A stretch of DNA of 64,000 nucleotides from Monosporascus cannonballus. Its lineage: Eukaryota > Ascomycota > Sordariomycetes > Xylariales. Made by a program: the position numbers and the translations under genes. Every line of letters begins with the position of its first letter. Positions within the stretch are counted from its first letter, which is position 1. Positions 41,444-55,610 of this stretch are shown piece after piece. Location: the NCBI GenBank assembly GCA_004154925.1, contig QJNS01000053.1, positions 1 to 64,000 of the forward strand, given 5' to 3'. Under the pieces are notes generated by a model. The model ran no database searches and was not told the origin of the DNA. It was given only the letters and a program-made list of their open reading frames with translations.

Positions 41444-41808
41444 TATTATAACTTAACAGGTTACGGCCTCGGAAAACGGTTGTAACAAATAATTAAGCCA
41501 TATGGGTTAAATTACGTGATGGTTCGACGAGATCGATCGTAAAGCCTATAGAACCAGGTTCGACAAAATTAATCGTAAAGCCCATAAAGCCAAGAGCGAT
41601 AAGTTAAAAAAGTCGAATATAAGACATTTATTATCTCCATAATTTAGATAACTTCAGCTTGCAATATAACATTATTACCTAAGGCACCTTTGGCATTACA
41701 AGACGTGATACGTTGCTATATCTATTGCCCAGATTCCCATGATACTTCTGTTAACATAAACCCGTCGACTTAAGGTTTAATAGTTGGTTAAACAGCATAG
41801 GCGTTATA
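41444..41808 (+). repeat. LTR family X, E0 3' LTR
   Basis: 365 bp, start TATTATAACTTAACAGG (RIP form of TGTTACGACCTGACAGG) and end GGCGTTATA (from GCCGTCACA). Same family and orientation as 49602-49977 and 56569-56920; inverted relative to 47295-47682 and 55611-55991. The downstream flank is the truncated 3' end of E1. Confidence 0.85.
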
Positions 41809-44800
41809 CGGATGGTTTCGTTATTATTAATGAAAATTCTTTAACAAACGTTAGGCGTTAATAAGATTTTTAGCAAGTTTCCGGGTATTCTTGGAATCCC
41901 GGTGTTTTTTTTATTTGATTAAATACTGGATAAATTTGTTTTGTTTTTGCAAATCGAGAATTCTTTTTACCTTATATACTAATTCGTTTTCTATTTCGAT
42001 ATCGCTTTGTACCGTATATCTAGGTAATTATATTTGCTGGTAATTCGAATAAAAAATATATAAAAAATTGGATGGAATTTAACTTTCGGTAAAAACTGTA
42101 ATTAATAATTATTTTTTATGATTCTTTTAATAATTTTGTAATAACCGATATATTTAAAATCGAAAATTTTGTGAAGTCATTTTATTTAAATATTTTTCGT
42201 AAAGACAAAAACAATTTTCCCTTTTTCGAAAGTTAATTTCTTTAATCTTGTTTAGTTATAATACTTATTTATCTGGTTTTATACGAATTTTAATTTCAAT
42301 TTTATTTTCTGATATAACTATCGTAACTGCTTTAACGTAAAAATTATTTGACCTTAATTAGACTATCGTCTCGCGTTTTTCTATATACTTCTTAGATAGA
42401 ACCAAAATTTCCGTTTACTCATATTAGCTTGATATTTTCGTAATAACTAATATTATAAGTCAATTACGTCATTAATAATTTCTTAACTTAGTTATTTTGT
42501 TCGTAATTAATATAATATTGTAAATAAATTTCCAAACTTAAATTTATTCGTTCCGTTTAGTTATTTATTAAAGGTTTAAATACGTTGAATAATTTATAAT
42601 TTGGCCGATTTGTGCTTTTAGACTTTCCTAAAACTTAAATACAAATATTAATCTTTTAGTTAAAATAGTTTTCTATTAAGAATCTCAATGTATCGAAAAT
42701 ATATTTAAAAAATATATATTATCTACTTAATATCTATGTCCTTATAATATGGTAAAAAATAGAAATATTTCGTAAATCGGTCGATAATTACGAAAATGCT
42801 ATTATAATATATTCCTATAACTATTTCTTTTGATATTGAAAATTTGGTAATAAAATCGAATATAAGTAAATACTATAATTATTTTACGATTAATAATAGA
42901 TATAATTTTCCGTATAGGTTATATCGTTAAACTTTCCTTTTGGCGCTAATATTATATTATTATATAGATTCCTATTTTATTAATGTAATTTTAAAGAAAG
43001 AAATATACGTTAAAACCGTTTTAAGGTTTTACGGATTTTTAAATGTACGTATAGTTAATATTCGTATATTTCTCGTATTAAATCTTTTTAATAATCTTTT
43101 AAAACTTATATTTTATTTATCTTTTGGTTTTTGAAAAAACTATTATTATTTTGATAAGCTTTCTAATACATATTAAAAAGTATTATTCGAATTATCCTAA
43201 TTTATCGTAAGCCTAAATATGCTTTTATAATAATATCGAAAATTATATAATTAATTTTAACAAATTTTTTTTCGAAATCTAGTCGCTTATTTAAAGCATT
43301 TAGTTTGTTATTCTTTAAATCTTTTTTATAAATAATAACGAAATCAAAATTCGTTAATCTTTTTACATAACGAACTTATCGTCTTATAAGCTCCCTAATT
43401 ATAGTAAATCGCACAAGATTTTAATAATCCGTATAAATCTTAACTTAATACAAATTTCCTTTTAACAAATACTTAAATTATTAAAACGCCATAATAATAA
43501 CTATAAACTTTTTTTCTGGAATGCCGTAATTAAGTTCGCTTCCTTTTAATTTGTATTAAAAGAATATAATAAAGTATAATATGCCGTAATTATTTCGTTA
43601 TTCGATTATTACGTTTAACGCGTAATCCGAAATATCAGTTTTTAGTTTAACGAAACGGTTTACATAATACATAATTAATACTAGTTTGCTAGTAATTATA
43701 TTTTTAATCTCCTAAAATGCTTTTTCTGTATCTGGCGTCCATTTAAATTTTTTTTCGTAAAGTTCGTTAGGGTTATAGTTATTCTACTAAAGTTTCGAAT
43801 AAACTTTCTGTAAAAATTGGCGAATCTAAAAATGCTTATATTTCTTTAACCCTTATTAATATTTGTTATTTTATAACTATAACGATCTTTTGGGAGTTTT
43901 TCTTAATATATTCTGAAATAATACTATATCCCAGATATTTTATTTTCTATTTATGGAATTAATTTCTTTTTATATTAATAAGTAACTTTACGTCTTATAA
44001 ATTTTAAAAAATCTTATAAACGTATTTTACATATATTCTTTTTATTTCTAAAAAGATAAAAATGTCGTCAAGATAGCATACGCTAAAGATATCGAGGTAT
44101 TTCCAGAATATATATTTTATTATCCCTTAAAAATTACTAGTATATTCGTAAGTCCTATTAGTATAACGAAATACTTAAATAATCCGTATTTCCTTTTTAA
44201 AATCTGTTTTTTATTTATGTTATTTTAATCCTAATAAAATTATATCCATTTTTAAAATTGAATATTATAAATTATTTGGTTTTGTAAAGTTAATCTTTTG
44301 TTTCCGTAATCAAAAGTAATGGCGTTTGATCCTTAATTTTAATATCGTTTAATTAAGAAGAATTAATTATAAGTCGTAATTTTCCATTTTTCTTAAATAC
44401 AAAAAATATAAAGTATTTTATTAATATCTTTAAAAATCGAATCCACCCTTTATTTAACCGATTTTCGAGGTATTTCTTTTAAAACTGCATAATTTATTTC
44501 CGTTAAAGTTGTGAATAGGGTAAAGCTTTGTCGAAATTGCGTTCTTAAAAACTATTTCATAATCTTATTCGCTATATTTTCGTAATTTCGTATCGAATTC
44601 CTTTCTGAAAAGCAATTTATATTTGTTATATTATAATAGTATATTGGTTAGACTTTCTATATTTTAAAGCTCTTATTTTAAATCGTTATTTAATTACGTT
44701 AATTTCACTGTAATAAAAGTAATAATATGTCGTATTTTTCTTTAATATTCCTTTTCTTTTTTATCTTTTATCCTTTTATATATTAAGATTTCTGTCGTAT

Positions 44801-47294
44801 TTTCATACCTGCATTCGTCGGCATTATTAATCCAGTATTAAGTCCTTAATTTTTCTTTTTTTTGTTTAATAATAAGGAACAAAACGATTTTTACTTAGTT
44901 AATATTTCTGTTAATCAAAATTCCATATTAAAGTATCTATGGTAATTTTAAGATTATATCGTAATTCTCGAATAGAACGATATCGAAGTTAATTATCTAA
45001 TATCGTTCTTGGACAAAAATCTCGAAATAATTAATATCGCAAATAATATTTCCGTTATGGTAAGCGAATTCCTAATTTTCGGTATTTATCGCTATATAAG
45101 GTTTTAACTTATATCTTTATAGTAATTTGAACTTATTAATTATATCCGGTACAATATAATTCCCGCCTAAAACATTGCAATCCACTATTACGATATATTA
45201 ATGCGTTCCGATTTATAAACCTAGAATGATAAAATTATTAAAGTTTTTTATTGTTGCGTTTAAAATTTTTTTCGGGAGTTCCCTTTAACTCCTTTACATT
45301 TTGCTATCCTGCGGCCTTTTTACAGGTAACCCTTTTTTTAATTTTTGTTCGAATTCATCGCATTTTTTCTATATTTTTTTCGTTTAGAGCGTTAAGTTGC
45401 TATTTTTGTTGTTATTGCCGGCGTATTATTCTTTTAAAGTTTATTAATTATTCTTAATTTTATTGCATTTTTTTGGGATCGAATAAATTATTCTTTTATA
45501 TTTGCGATTACATTCTATTATGTATTATTTTAATTATCGTTTTAAAAGCTTTTCATAAACTAACGTATTTTTTTCTTAATAGCTTTTTTTGTAAAAGTTT
45601 ATAATATATATTAATTGAAAATAAAAATTGGCAATAATTTTCGGGTAATATTTTTTCATTATATGCTAGATTAACATTTTTTTCCGTTTGGTGGTTATAT
45701 TACTAAAAATGACAAAAAAAGGTTTTATGCAGATATTATTTTCTTTTGGGCCAGTTTTTTATTTCGGCCAGTTGTTGAACGTTTTCTGGGGCTATGGATC
45801 GAAATTGTTAATTTTATTATTATTTATTTTTGTTATTTTCGATACAGTATAAAAACTCGAATTCTTTATAATAAATACGGGTAATCCGTTTATGGATATA
45901 TTATTTCCATTTTTTGTAATCGGGATATTTTTGTAGCCGACAATATATGGTATGTATTTTGCCGTATCGATTAAGGGTTCCGGGATAGACTTTTTCTATC
46001 CAATTTTGCTCTTCGCGTAATTATATTTGTAGTGCTTTTTGTTATGTTCGCGATATTTGTTAAGTTAGCTTCTTGGCTTTTCGTATTTCTTCTTAGACTT
46101 TTCGCCATAGGGGACCTGGTATATATTTAGGCTGCATTATGTTAATGAATTTGCTTCCGTCTTTTTGATTTTTTCTAGATTATTTCTTAGGTATATGTTT
46201 TTTAGGTACTTTGCATTACGATGCCTTATATCCTATTTTCTTGTAATTATAACATTTAATTTGGCCCCAGTGTTTTCTGTAAATAACTCCTAATTCTATG
46301 AGTCCTGGTTTTATGCTGTAAAAAATGTTATTATGTCGAAAAGCGCTAGTATTAGCCATATATCGGGGTCTATTGTTATTTTTTCCTTTAATGCCTTTAA
46401 TACGTTATATATATTATTAATCGTTAATCTTAATTACTATAATAATGTAATCCGGCAAATAATTAGGCCGATCGAACTTAAAAAGCTTTTTTTGTACTCT
46501 TTTTTAAGCCGTCGAAAAACTTAGTTATTAATATTTTTTATGCGTAATTTAACTTAGCTACTAATTGAATTCACGTATTACTGTAACTAAATATTAATCT
46601 TTTTTGTTGTAATTATTAAATTTATATTTCGGCTTTTATGTTTTTATTTATTATTTCAAAAACCTTTATTAATGCTTATTCGAATTATTCATAATCGTTA
46701 TAAAGTCGTATTATTTTTAGGTTTCGTTTTTCGATTAATAAAGTGATATATTTTCTTATAACGGTTTGAAACTAAATAATTGTATTTCCGATAAAATGTT
46801 TGATTATAAATTCGATTTGTATAATGGGCGTAATTTATCGAATTAGGAAATTACTTAAAGTAAGTTCGGTATTAAATTAAGAATAATTATAATTTGGTTA
46901 AGGTTCCGTCGATAAGCTTTGGCTTAAAAATCTTAAGAACCTTTTTTGGTTTTTTGATGGACTTTAGCTAAATAATTTATTTTGTTCGAGAAAACCTCCT
47001 AATTTTAAAAGTTTTTACATTTTCCTTAAGTTTTTTATAAGCAGCTTAAAAAGACGTTATAAGATAATTATTATCTTTTTCAAGCTTGAAAATATATTTA
47101 TTTATAACATCCAGGCGTCGAAGAACTTTTTCGCAAGAAAGGCAAGCTTTTTTCTTTTCTTTTTCGGATTTTATTCCAGTATCCGGGTAATTAAGGACTT
47201 GGTAAATACGCTATTCGGGTTATTTGCTGGTAAATATAATATTAATCGATATTGTTCAAAATATGACGGGATTACGAAATAAAAATTTGTAACG
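41809..47294 (-). pseudogene. E1: degraded Gypsy gag-pol on the minus strand
   Basis: Its 5' LTR is 47682-47295. Reading leftwards: gag, with a zinc-knuckle relic CYNYKKIGYKASQCKVPKK near 46265-46210; RT near 44420-43780, including an active-site block CYLDDIFIFLEIKRI with both catalytic Asp intact (about 44080-44040) and ISIFRFANFYRKFIRNFSR; integrase near 43200-42600; and a chromodomain relic VYKVKRILDLQKQNKFIQYLIK at about 41970-41880. The element stops at 41809 against the E0 LTR, so its antisense region and 3' LTR are missing. Plus-strand ORFs at 42940-43134, 45251-45457 and 46333-46524 are shadows. Confidence 0.85.
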
Positions 47295-47682
47295 TATAAC
47301 GGTTAAAAGGTTTAATTAATTATTAAATTTTAATCGTACGTGTTTATATTAATAGAAATATCATAGGAATTTAAGTAATAAATAAAGTAATCGTATTACC
47401 TTTCGTAATACTAAAAATATTTTGGGTAACGAATTATTATTATAAATTAGAATTGTCTAAATTATGGAAAAATTAAGCATATATATTTTAATCCGGCTTA
47501 CAGTCTTATTATTAGTAAATTGGTAATCCGGCTTACCGGCTTACTACCAGTGAGTTGGTGATCCGGCTTACTGGCTTACCACCACTAAGTTGGTAATATA
47601 TTACGTAACCGGCCCTATTACGCACTTATAGTTGGGTTATGGCAAACCGTTTCTAGAGACCGTGGCTCGTTGGGTCATGACA
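47295..47682 (-). repeat. LTR family X, E1 5' LTR
   Basis: 388 bp; on the minus strand it begins TGTCATGACCCAACGAGCC and ends CCGTTATA. Contains an internal duplication of about 37 bp with ccggctta...cttac...ccacta/ccagtga...agttggt (47510-47590). It lies next to the 5' end of E1's gag-pol in the correct orientation. Confidence 0.85.
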
Positions 47683-47689
47683 AAAATTC

Positions 47690-48400
47690 CTTTTTTTTTA
47701 ATTTTATCGTTTAACGAATATTCCGTATAAAATATACTCGGACGTCCAAATTAATAAATATTTTGTTTATCATCGGAATATTATAAGCAAAACCTAATAA
47801 ATCCGGAGGTTTACGGAAAAGTTATTTTTTCTATTACGGTCTAGGGGATAATATAATAACGTAACGGGGAAGGAAGTTTTTCTTCTATCGTCCTTTACGA
47901 AAAAAATCCGAATTCGCTCGGTAGCGAAATATTTTTCGACATTATATCGAAACCGCTAAACATGGTTTCCTTCCTTTTTACGAAACTAATAATCTCTTTA
48001 TTGAAAATAAGATTTTAATATATAAATTTACAACCGTTAAGAGATTTTTCGAAAAATATAAAATTTAAATACTTAAAAATTGCCATATTTGCTTGATTTA
48101 AACTTAGTCGAATACTTTTAATGCGCTTTAAAAAACAAAATCTATAAAGTCGAACCCGAATTCGGAAATTTACTTAATAACCAAAAAGCCCGCTACCGCG
48201 TATTCGAAATAATTAAAAATGCATAATTATAATTAAATCTCCGCTTTATATTAAAGCGTATTAAATTATTCTCTAATAACTTAAATGCCGTTTGTCGTAT
48301 TAGGGGATAATATATACGGTTTTAAAGCCCAGCTTTAAAGTTATATCATGATATATTCAATTTTTTAATTGGATACGTTTTAATAAAGATATGTATTATT
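47690..48400 (+). pseudogene. Tc1/mariner-like transposase remnant
   Basis: Plus-strand pieces match the DDE core of Tc1/mariner transposases. GKVIFSITV*GII (about 47820-47860) parallels the usual GGGSVMVWG block, and IFRHYIETAKHGFLPFYETN leads into a FEKYKI stretch. The third-acidic-residue block DLNLVEYF*CALKNKIYKVE (about 48098-48157) parallels DLNPIENVW..LK..I. A C-terminal helix-rich part ends near AVCRIRG*YIRF. The N-terminal DNA-binding half and one end are missing, cut at the E1 LTR. Both frameshifts and RIP-type stops are present. Confidence 0.65.
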
Positions 48401-48479
48401 GAAGTTATAGGGTTAATATAGGGGGTGGTGGATTGATGGATGCGCACGGATCCAATTGATCTATTAGTGTACATATTCC

Positions 48480-49601
48480 TTTCCCAGAAAAAAATTAACA
48501 ATATAGAAAATTATATAGGAATATAATATTTGCGCTAAAACCAAAGTTCGACGATGTAAGCTATACAAAAAATTACAACTATTACCAATCGCAAAGGAAC
48601 CATGGTATTCCGTCATATTTGATTTTATCACTAAACTTTCTATATTCGAAAATCCAGTTATAGGAATATTTCGATAGCATCTTCTTAACCGTGGATTAAT
48701 TCATGAAACCTTCGTATTTTTTATTATATCATCAGGAGATAAACGCAAAATAAATAATATAGATTTTCTTGAAATATCTTTTTAATCAAGATGGATTATT
48801 AATAAAGCTTATTTTAAATAAAAAATAAATATTATTGTTAAATTTTGGTAAGGCTCTATAATACAGATTAATCTAAATTAAAAATTATCTAACGCTTATA
48901 AATTATAAACAAATAAATAAATAAAACCAACGAACCAAACTTTGAAAACTTACCTACGGTATTATATTAATTGCGAATAAAATAACTGGATTACAAAATT
49001 ACCAGTTGTACAATTAGCATATAATACCAATTAGTAGGAAAAGATCAAAATAATATTTATAATTACAAACTTTGATTTTATTTCAAAGGTATATAGCAAA
49101 ATACATAATAACGGTTTAATTAATATGAAAATATTCTTTATATCGGCATAATTACGATAATTGCATTAAAAGACAAAAACGGAATTAAAATTCGTACGAA
49201 ATTAAGTAAGCAAATATTATAATTAAAAAAGGTTAAAAAATAAACTTTCAAAAAGGGGAAAATAATTTTTCACGGTTTTAAAAATATTAAAGTAAAACGA
49301 CCTAGCAAAGAGCTCGATTTTAAATATATCGGTTCATATAAAATCGCCAAGAAAATCTTAGAAAATACTTATTAATTAGAACCATTACTTAATGTTAAAT
49401 TCCGTCCAATGTTTTACCTTTTCTTATTCGAGGTAACAGTAAATATAATTAAAATACATATAATATAAAACGATATAAAAATGGAAAATAAAAAAATTAA
49501 ACGAAATAAAAAAATATTTAATCTACGGAAATAAAACGGATTTACCGAGTATTTAAATAAGTGGAAAAACTATCCGGATTCCAAAAATACCTAGAAACCC
49601 G
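48480..49601 (+). pseudogene. E3: Gypsy integrase and chromodomain fragment
   Basis: Plus strand. Integrase pieces include KTKVRRCKLYKKLQLLPIAK, EPWYSVIFDFITKLSIFENP with the first catalytic Asp retained, and PTNQTLKTYLRYYINCE (canonical RTNQTLEQYLRCYVNYEQ). A chromodomain relic reads KYLIYGNKTDLPSI and NYPDSKN-like residues just before 49600, where E2's 5' LTR interrupts it. The corresponding continuation was not found after E2's 3' LTR. Confidence 0.8.
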
Positions 49602-49977
49602 TGTTACGACCTGACAGGCTCCGGCCTGAGGAAACGGTTAACAATGATAATACCGGCCACCTCCTAGGTTACGTAACGGATGCTCAGCAAAGATCTGCTA
49701 AACGCGAATAATCCGCATTAAGCAACTATTTAATAGATATCGCTAAATAAAACTAAACAAAAATAAATAATAATACTAGAACTAAGTATAATACGGTCGT
49801 TATTTTCTATAATCTAAATAATATTAATTTGTAATAATACTTTATTATTTAAAATATTTTTAGTATTACGAAACATAATATGTATTATATTTATTATTTA
49901 GTTTTTCACGATATTTTTATTAATATAAATCCGTAGAATTAAGGTTTAATAATGAATGAAACTTTTTAGCTGTTATA
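49602..49977 (+). repeat. LTR family X, E2 5' LTR
   Basis: 376 bp, start TGTTACGACCTGACAGGC (best preserved start of the family) and end GCTGTTATA. The left third keeps normal composition, the right two thirds are AT-rich. Confidence 0.85.
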
Positions 49978-50089
49978 CATTATAAGCTTTTATTTAATAA
50001 TATCGTTAAATTTGAGCAATGTTGCCAACATTATATTTATTAATAAGTAGCCCAAATAGCTTCTTTATCAGGTTCTTAATAACTCAGAT

Positions 50090-53000
50090 ATTAAAATGGA
50101 ATCCGAAAAAGAAAAGGAAAAGCTTTGCTTTTTTGCAAAAAGGTTTTTCGAAATTTGGACGTTATAAAAGAACATATCGTTCAGCTTAAGACAATTAATA
50201 ATAACTTTATGACGTCCTTTTAAGCAGCTTATAAGACACTTAAAGAAATCAAAAAGGCTTTCGAGATTAAAAAGCCTTTTCGAACGAACTAAGTTATTTA
50301 GCTAAATTTTATTAAGGAATTAGGAGAAATCTTCAAGGCTTTTAAGTCGAAATTCTTTAATAGAACCTTGATTAAGTTATAACTGTTTTTAATTTAATAT
50401 CGAACATATTTCGGGTATTTTTTTATTCGATTAATTATGTCTATTATATAAGTTAAAATTGCATTGAGATAATTTACCGGAGATACGGCCATTTAATTCG
50501 AACCTGTTATAAGGAAATACGTTATTATGTTAATGGAAAAGCGAAACCCGGAAATAATATAAGTTTATAATAATTATAAATTATTTAAATAAATATTAAC
50601 GAAAGTTTTCGTAATAATAAACGAGAAAATAAAAGTCAAAATACAAGTCTAGTAATTACGATAAAAAAGATTAATATTTAGTTACAGTAATACGTTAATG
50701 TAATTAATTAACCTTTAAGCTAAATTAGGAACGAAAAGTAGTAATAGCTAGGTTTTTCAACGGCCTAAAAAATATAAAAAAGAGTTTTTAAATTTAATCG
50801 ACCTTATTATTTGTTATATTATATCGTTATGGCAGTTAAAATTAACGATCGATAATATACCTGGCGTATTAGAGATATTAAAGGAAAAAATAATAATAAG
50901 CCCCGATATACGTCTAATACTAGGATTTTTTCGACGCGGTAACACTTTTTACGGCACGGAACTATAACTTATGAAATTAGGAGTTATTTACAGGAAGGAG
51001 TAGAACCAGACCAAAGGCTTTAATTATAACAAAATGGGGCATAAGGTAATATAGTGCAAGGCACCTAAAAGACCTCGTTAAAACGATTGAAAATCGGTAC
51101 CCGAAGGACAATCCAAAGAAAATCAAAAAATGAAAGCAAATTTATTAATATAATTCGGCTTAAGCACGTATTAGACCTCTTATAGCAAAAATCTAATACG
51201 AGGTATTACGATAAGATATTTGACGCAGAATATAAAAACTTAGAAAGCTAACTTAAAAAATATCGCAAATAAAATAAAAAATATTATAAGGATAATTATG
51301 CGAATACCAGGATTGACCAAAAACGGTTTATCCCGAAACCTTTGATGGATACGGTAAAATGCATACCATATATTGTCAACGACGAAATTATCCCGATTAC
51401 GAAAAATAAAAATAATACATTTAGAGGCGAATTACTCGTATATATTATAAAGGATTTAATTTTTTAAACCTCACTAGGAATAACAGAACGACTAATAATG
51501 ATATCGATATTTTCGATCTATAGCCCCAGAAAATGTTGAATAATTGGCCGAATTAAAAAATTAGCCCGAAGAAAAATAATGCCTGTAAAAAAAACCATGT
51601 TATTATAATGGATAATATAATCACCAAACGAAAAAGGAGTTAATCTAACATATAACAAGAAAATATTGCCAAACTAGTATTATGAATTTTTATTTTTAAT
51701 TAATATTTATTACAAATGTTTACCAAAAAAACGTTATTAAAAAATACGTTAGTTTATAAACGAACCTTAAAATCATAGTTAGTACGACGTATGATAGGAT
51801 AAAATGGAAAACAAAAAAAATGATTTACTTGATAAGGAAATAAATTATAATAAAATCAAAAATAATTAATGTAATTTGCAGAAAGAGTACGCCGATAACA
51901 ATATATATAGCAACTTAACGCGTTAAATATCGAAATATAAATAAAGTTTCATAAACTTAAAGAGGAATTTAAAAAAGGATATTTGTAAAACAGTCAAAAG
52001 ATAATAAAACCCAGAGAAATCAAGAAGAAATTTTAAAAAAGCCTTTAAAAAAGACGATAAAAGCTATTGATAACTTTATAATTTTAGATATACGAATTAA
52101 AACGTATTGATATATCGTAATATTGGATTATGAAGTTCTGGGCGGGAATTCTATTATACTAGATAAAATTCAAAAGTTTAAATTATTATAGAGCTATAAA
52201 TTAAAACTCTATATAATAACGAATAGCGAAAATCAGAAATTCGTCTATAATAGAGGAATATTTATACATAAAAATGATTACTTCGAGATTTTTATCCAAA
52301 AATAATATTAAACAATTAATTTTAATATCGTTTTATTTAAAACTTACGATATAATTTTAAGATTACTATGAATACGCCAGTACGAATTCTTAATAATAAA
52401 GGAATTACCCAAAAAAGGTTTACCTTATATCTTATTAACAGACAAAAAAACAAAAAATTAAAATCTTAATAATCGATCGAGAATGGCGACGATTGTAAAC
52501 ATAAAAATACGACAGAAACCATATTATCTAAAACCATAAAACATAAAAAAAGAAAATAAATATTCAAAAAATACAATATATTATTATTATTATTAAAACG
52601 AAACCAAAGTAAATACATAACGACTTAAAATAACAGCCCTAAGAATCAGAAAGTCTAACCAATATATTACCATAATACAATAAATACAAAGAGCTTTTCA
52701 AAAAAAACTTGATATAAAATTGCCGAAATATAGTATATAAAATCATGAAATAATCCTTAACGAAAAATCTTCGACGAAATTTTACAACCTTTATAGCCTT
52801 AACGGAAACGAATTACGTGCTTTTAAAAAATACCTGGAAAATCGGTTATAAAAAAGATAAATTCAACTTTCGAAATTACTAGCAGACTTTTTAATATTTT
52901 TCTTACTAAAAAAACGAAAAATTACGATTTGTGGTCGATTATCGATAATTAAACGATATCACTATTAAAAATCGAATACCATTACTTTTGATTATAGAAA

Positions 53001-55600
53001 TAAAAAACCCATTTTACGGAAGCAAATGGTTTATAATACTTAATTTTAAAAATAAATATAATTTTACTAAGATTAAAAAAAGATACGAATAAAAAGTAAC
53101 CTTTTAAACGTAATATAAATTATTAAGTATTTAGTTATATTAATATAAAATACGAATGTAGCAGTAATTTTTAACGAATAATTAATTATGTATTACGAAA
53201 ATACCTCGATATTTTCGTCGTTTGCTACCTGGAGGATATTTCCACCTTTTTAAAAACAGAAAAAATATATATAAGATACGTTTATAAAATTTTTTAAACT
53301 TTATCAAACTTAAGGTTATTTATTAACGTAAAGAAATGTTAATTTTAAGTATAAGAAATAAAATATCGGGGATATAATATTCTTCCAAGATATAATAAGA
53401 TAAACTTTAAAGAAATTACTATAATTACAAAATAGCAAACGCCAAATGCGGTCAAAAACGTACAGGCATTCCTTAAATTTGCCAATTATTATGGGAAGTT
53501 TATTCGGAACTTTAGCAAAATAGTTATATCGCTAGCGAATCTTATAAAAAAGGCAAAAAAATTCAGACAGACGCTAAATAAGAAAAAAGCGTTTTAAAAT
53601 ATTGAGAATATAATTATTAATAAGTTAATACTAATTATGTACGATTAAAACTACTTTATTAAACTAAAAACCGATATTTCCGATAACGCGTTAAACGTAA
53701 TAATAAAAGAATAAAAGAATAAAATAACAAAAGAATAAAATAATAAAATAATAAAATAATAAAATAATAAAATAATAAAATAATAAAATAATAAAATAAT
53801 AAAATAATAAAATAATAAAAGTAAATTATATCTTATTGCCTTTTTTTAATATAAATTAAAAAAAGCCAACTTTAATTACGGCACTTCAGATAAGGAATTT
53901 GTGGCTTATTATTATGGTATTCCGAGAATTTAAGCATTTTATAAATGGAAACTTCTATTAAGTTATAGTTTATACGGATTATTAAAATTCTACCCATTTT
54001 ATTACGACCAGGAAACTTATAAAACAATAACTTCGTTACGCGAAAAAATTAACGAACATCGATTGCGTTATTATCTTCAAAAAAAGTTTAAAAATAACAA
54101 AGCAAACGCCCTAAGTAAACGATTAAACTTCGAAAAGAAATTAGTTAAAATTAGCTGTATAATTTTTATTATTATTATAAAAATATATTTACGTTTGTAA
54201 TAGATTGCGATAATTCGGGTAGTAAGTACCTTTTGATATATATTAAAAAATCCAGCAATATAATAACGGTTTCTAAGAAAACCGAAAAACAGAAAGGATA
54301 TAAATTTAAGAAAAATATCCAAAAGATTTAATATAAAAAATATACGAATATTAATTACATAGATATCCAGTGATCTTTTAAACATTAAAACGGCTTTAAC
54401 GTATATATTTCTTTGGTAAAATAAAAATAATTGTGTAAAACATTATATAACAACATAATATTTGCATTAAAATAAAGGTCCAACGACATAACTTGTACGA
54501 AAAGTTATAGCCATTATTAATTACAAAATAACCGTAATATTTAATTTTATTTAACTTTATTACCAAACTTCTTATGATAAAAAATCCGGTTACATAAATA
54601 TATTACAATAGTATTTTCGTAATCGTCGACGGATTTAGGAAATTTTCCTATTTCTTATTATATTACGAAAATAGGGCCGCCGATTAAATGCCATATATTT
54701 TTTAGATATATCTTTACTATATACGGAGTACTAATAAAAGTTATTTTAAATAAAGGATCGATATTTGCATCTAAATTTTGGTAAGGCTTAATGATATAGA
54801 TTGGCCTAAATCACAAATTATTTAATGTATTTAAACTTTAAACGGATAAATAACAAAAACAAATAAATTAAATTTTGAAAACTTACTTCCGATATGACAT
54901 TATTTACGAATAAAACAACTGGGTTAAAATGTTATTTATTATATAACTGGCTTATAATATCTGTTATTACGAAAATATTAAAATAATGTTTACGAAAGTA
55001 AATTTTGGTTTAATTCTAAAATTTTGTAAAAAAAGTCCGTAACGATAATTGAATTAATATTAAAATATTTCTACGTTAAAATAATTGTGATAATTAAACC
55101 AACAAATAAAAACAGAGTTAAAATTGGTACAAGATTAAAAAAATAAATATTATAATTAAGAAAATTAAAAAGATTAATTTTCGAAAACTAAAAAAGAAAT
55201 GGTTTTCCTCGCTATTAAAAATATTTAAATAAAATAACTTAATAAAATGTCCGATTTTAAATATATCGATCTTTACAAAATTACTAAGAAATCATAGAAA
55301 ATAATGATTAATTAAACTTTCTACTAAAGGTTAAACTTTACTATTTTTTAAACTTTTTTGCGATTTAATAATAAATATAAAAAAATATATATAACATAAA
55401 ACGATATAAAAATAAAAAATAAATACACAGACAAATTAAAGAAATTCTCGATATACGGAAATAAAACGGACTTACCCAGTACCTAATTAAGTAAAAAAAG
55501 CACTCGGATTTCGAAAATGCTTGAGAACTCGCCAAGAATCTTATTAACGCCCAGCGCCTACAGAAAAATTTTTATTAACAACGACGAAACCACTCGAAAT
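50090..55600 (+). pseudogene. E2 gag-pol remnant
   Basis: gag begins near 50095 (KMESEKEKEKLCFFAKRF); a zinc-knuckle relic FNYNKMGHKVI*CKAPKRPR lies near 51020-51080. RT: FVVDYR*LNDITIKNRIPL (about 52930-52985) and the active-site block VCYLEDISTFLKTEK (about 53220-53265), a YxDD variant with Glu in the third place. RNase H relics flank the octamer array; after it FREFKHFINGNFY and VYTDY*NSTHFITTRKL are clear. Integrase VIVDGFRKFSYFLLYYENR (about 54615-54670). Chromodomain ILDIRK*NGLTQYLIK near 55450-55500. The minus ORF at 54077-54385 is a shadow. Confidence 0.85.
53701..53821. repeat. Octamer microsatellite inside RNase H
   Basis: About 15 tandem aataataa-type units. Upstream the frame reads TDISDNALNVIIKE, matching the RNase H start TDAS..A.G..L.Q; downstream it resumes at LYLIAFFYIN. 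The array therefore sits in the short glycine/aspartate-rich loop after the first RNase H strand. Expansion after inactivation is likely. Confidence 0.9.
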
Positions 55601-55610
55601 AATAGCATTC

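Noticed and set aside
54077..54385. 102-codon minus frame
   Set aside because: Antisense shadow of the E2 RNase H to integrase region, rich in Phe/Ile from AT-rich codons; the matching frame in E1 (42940-43134 plus) is likewise antisense to pol.
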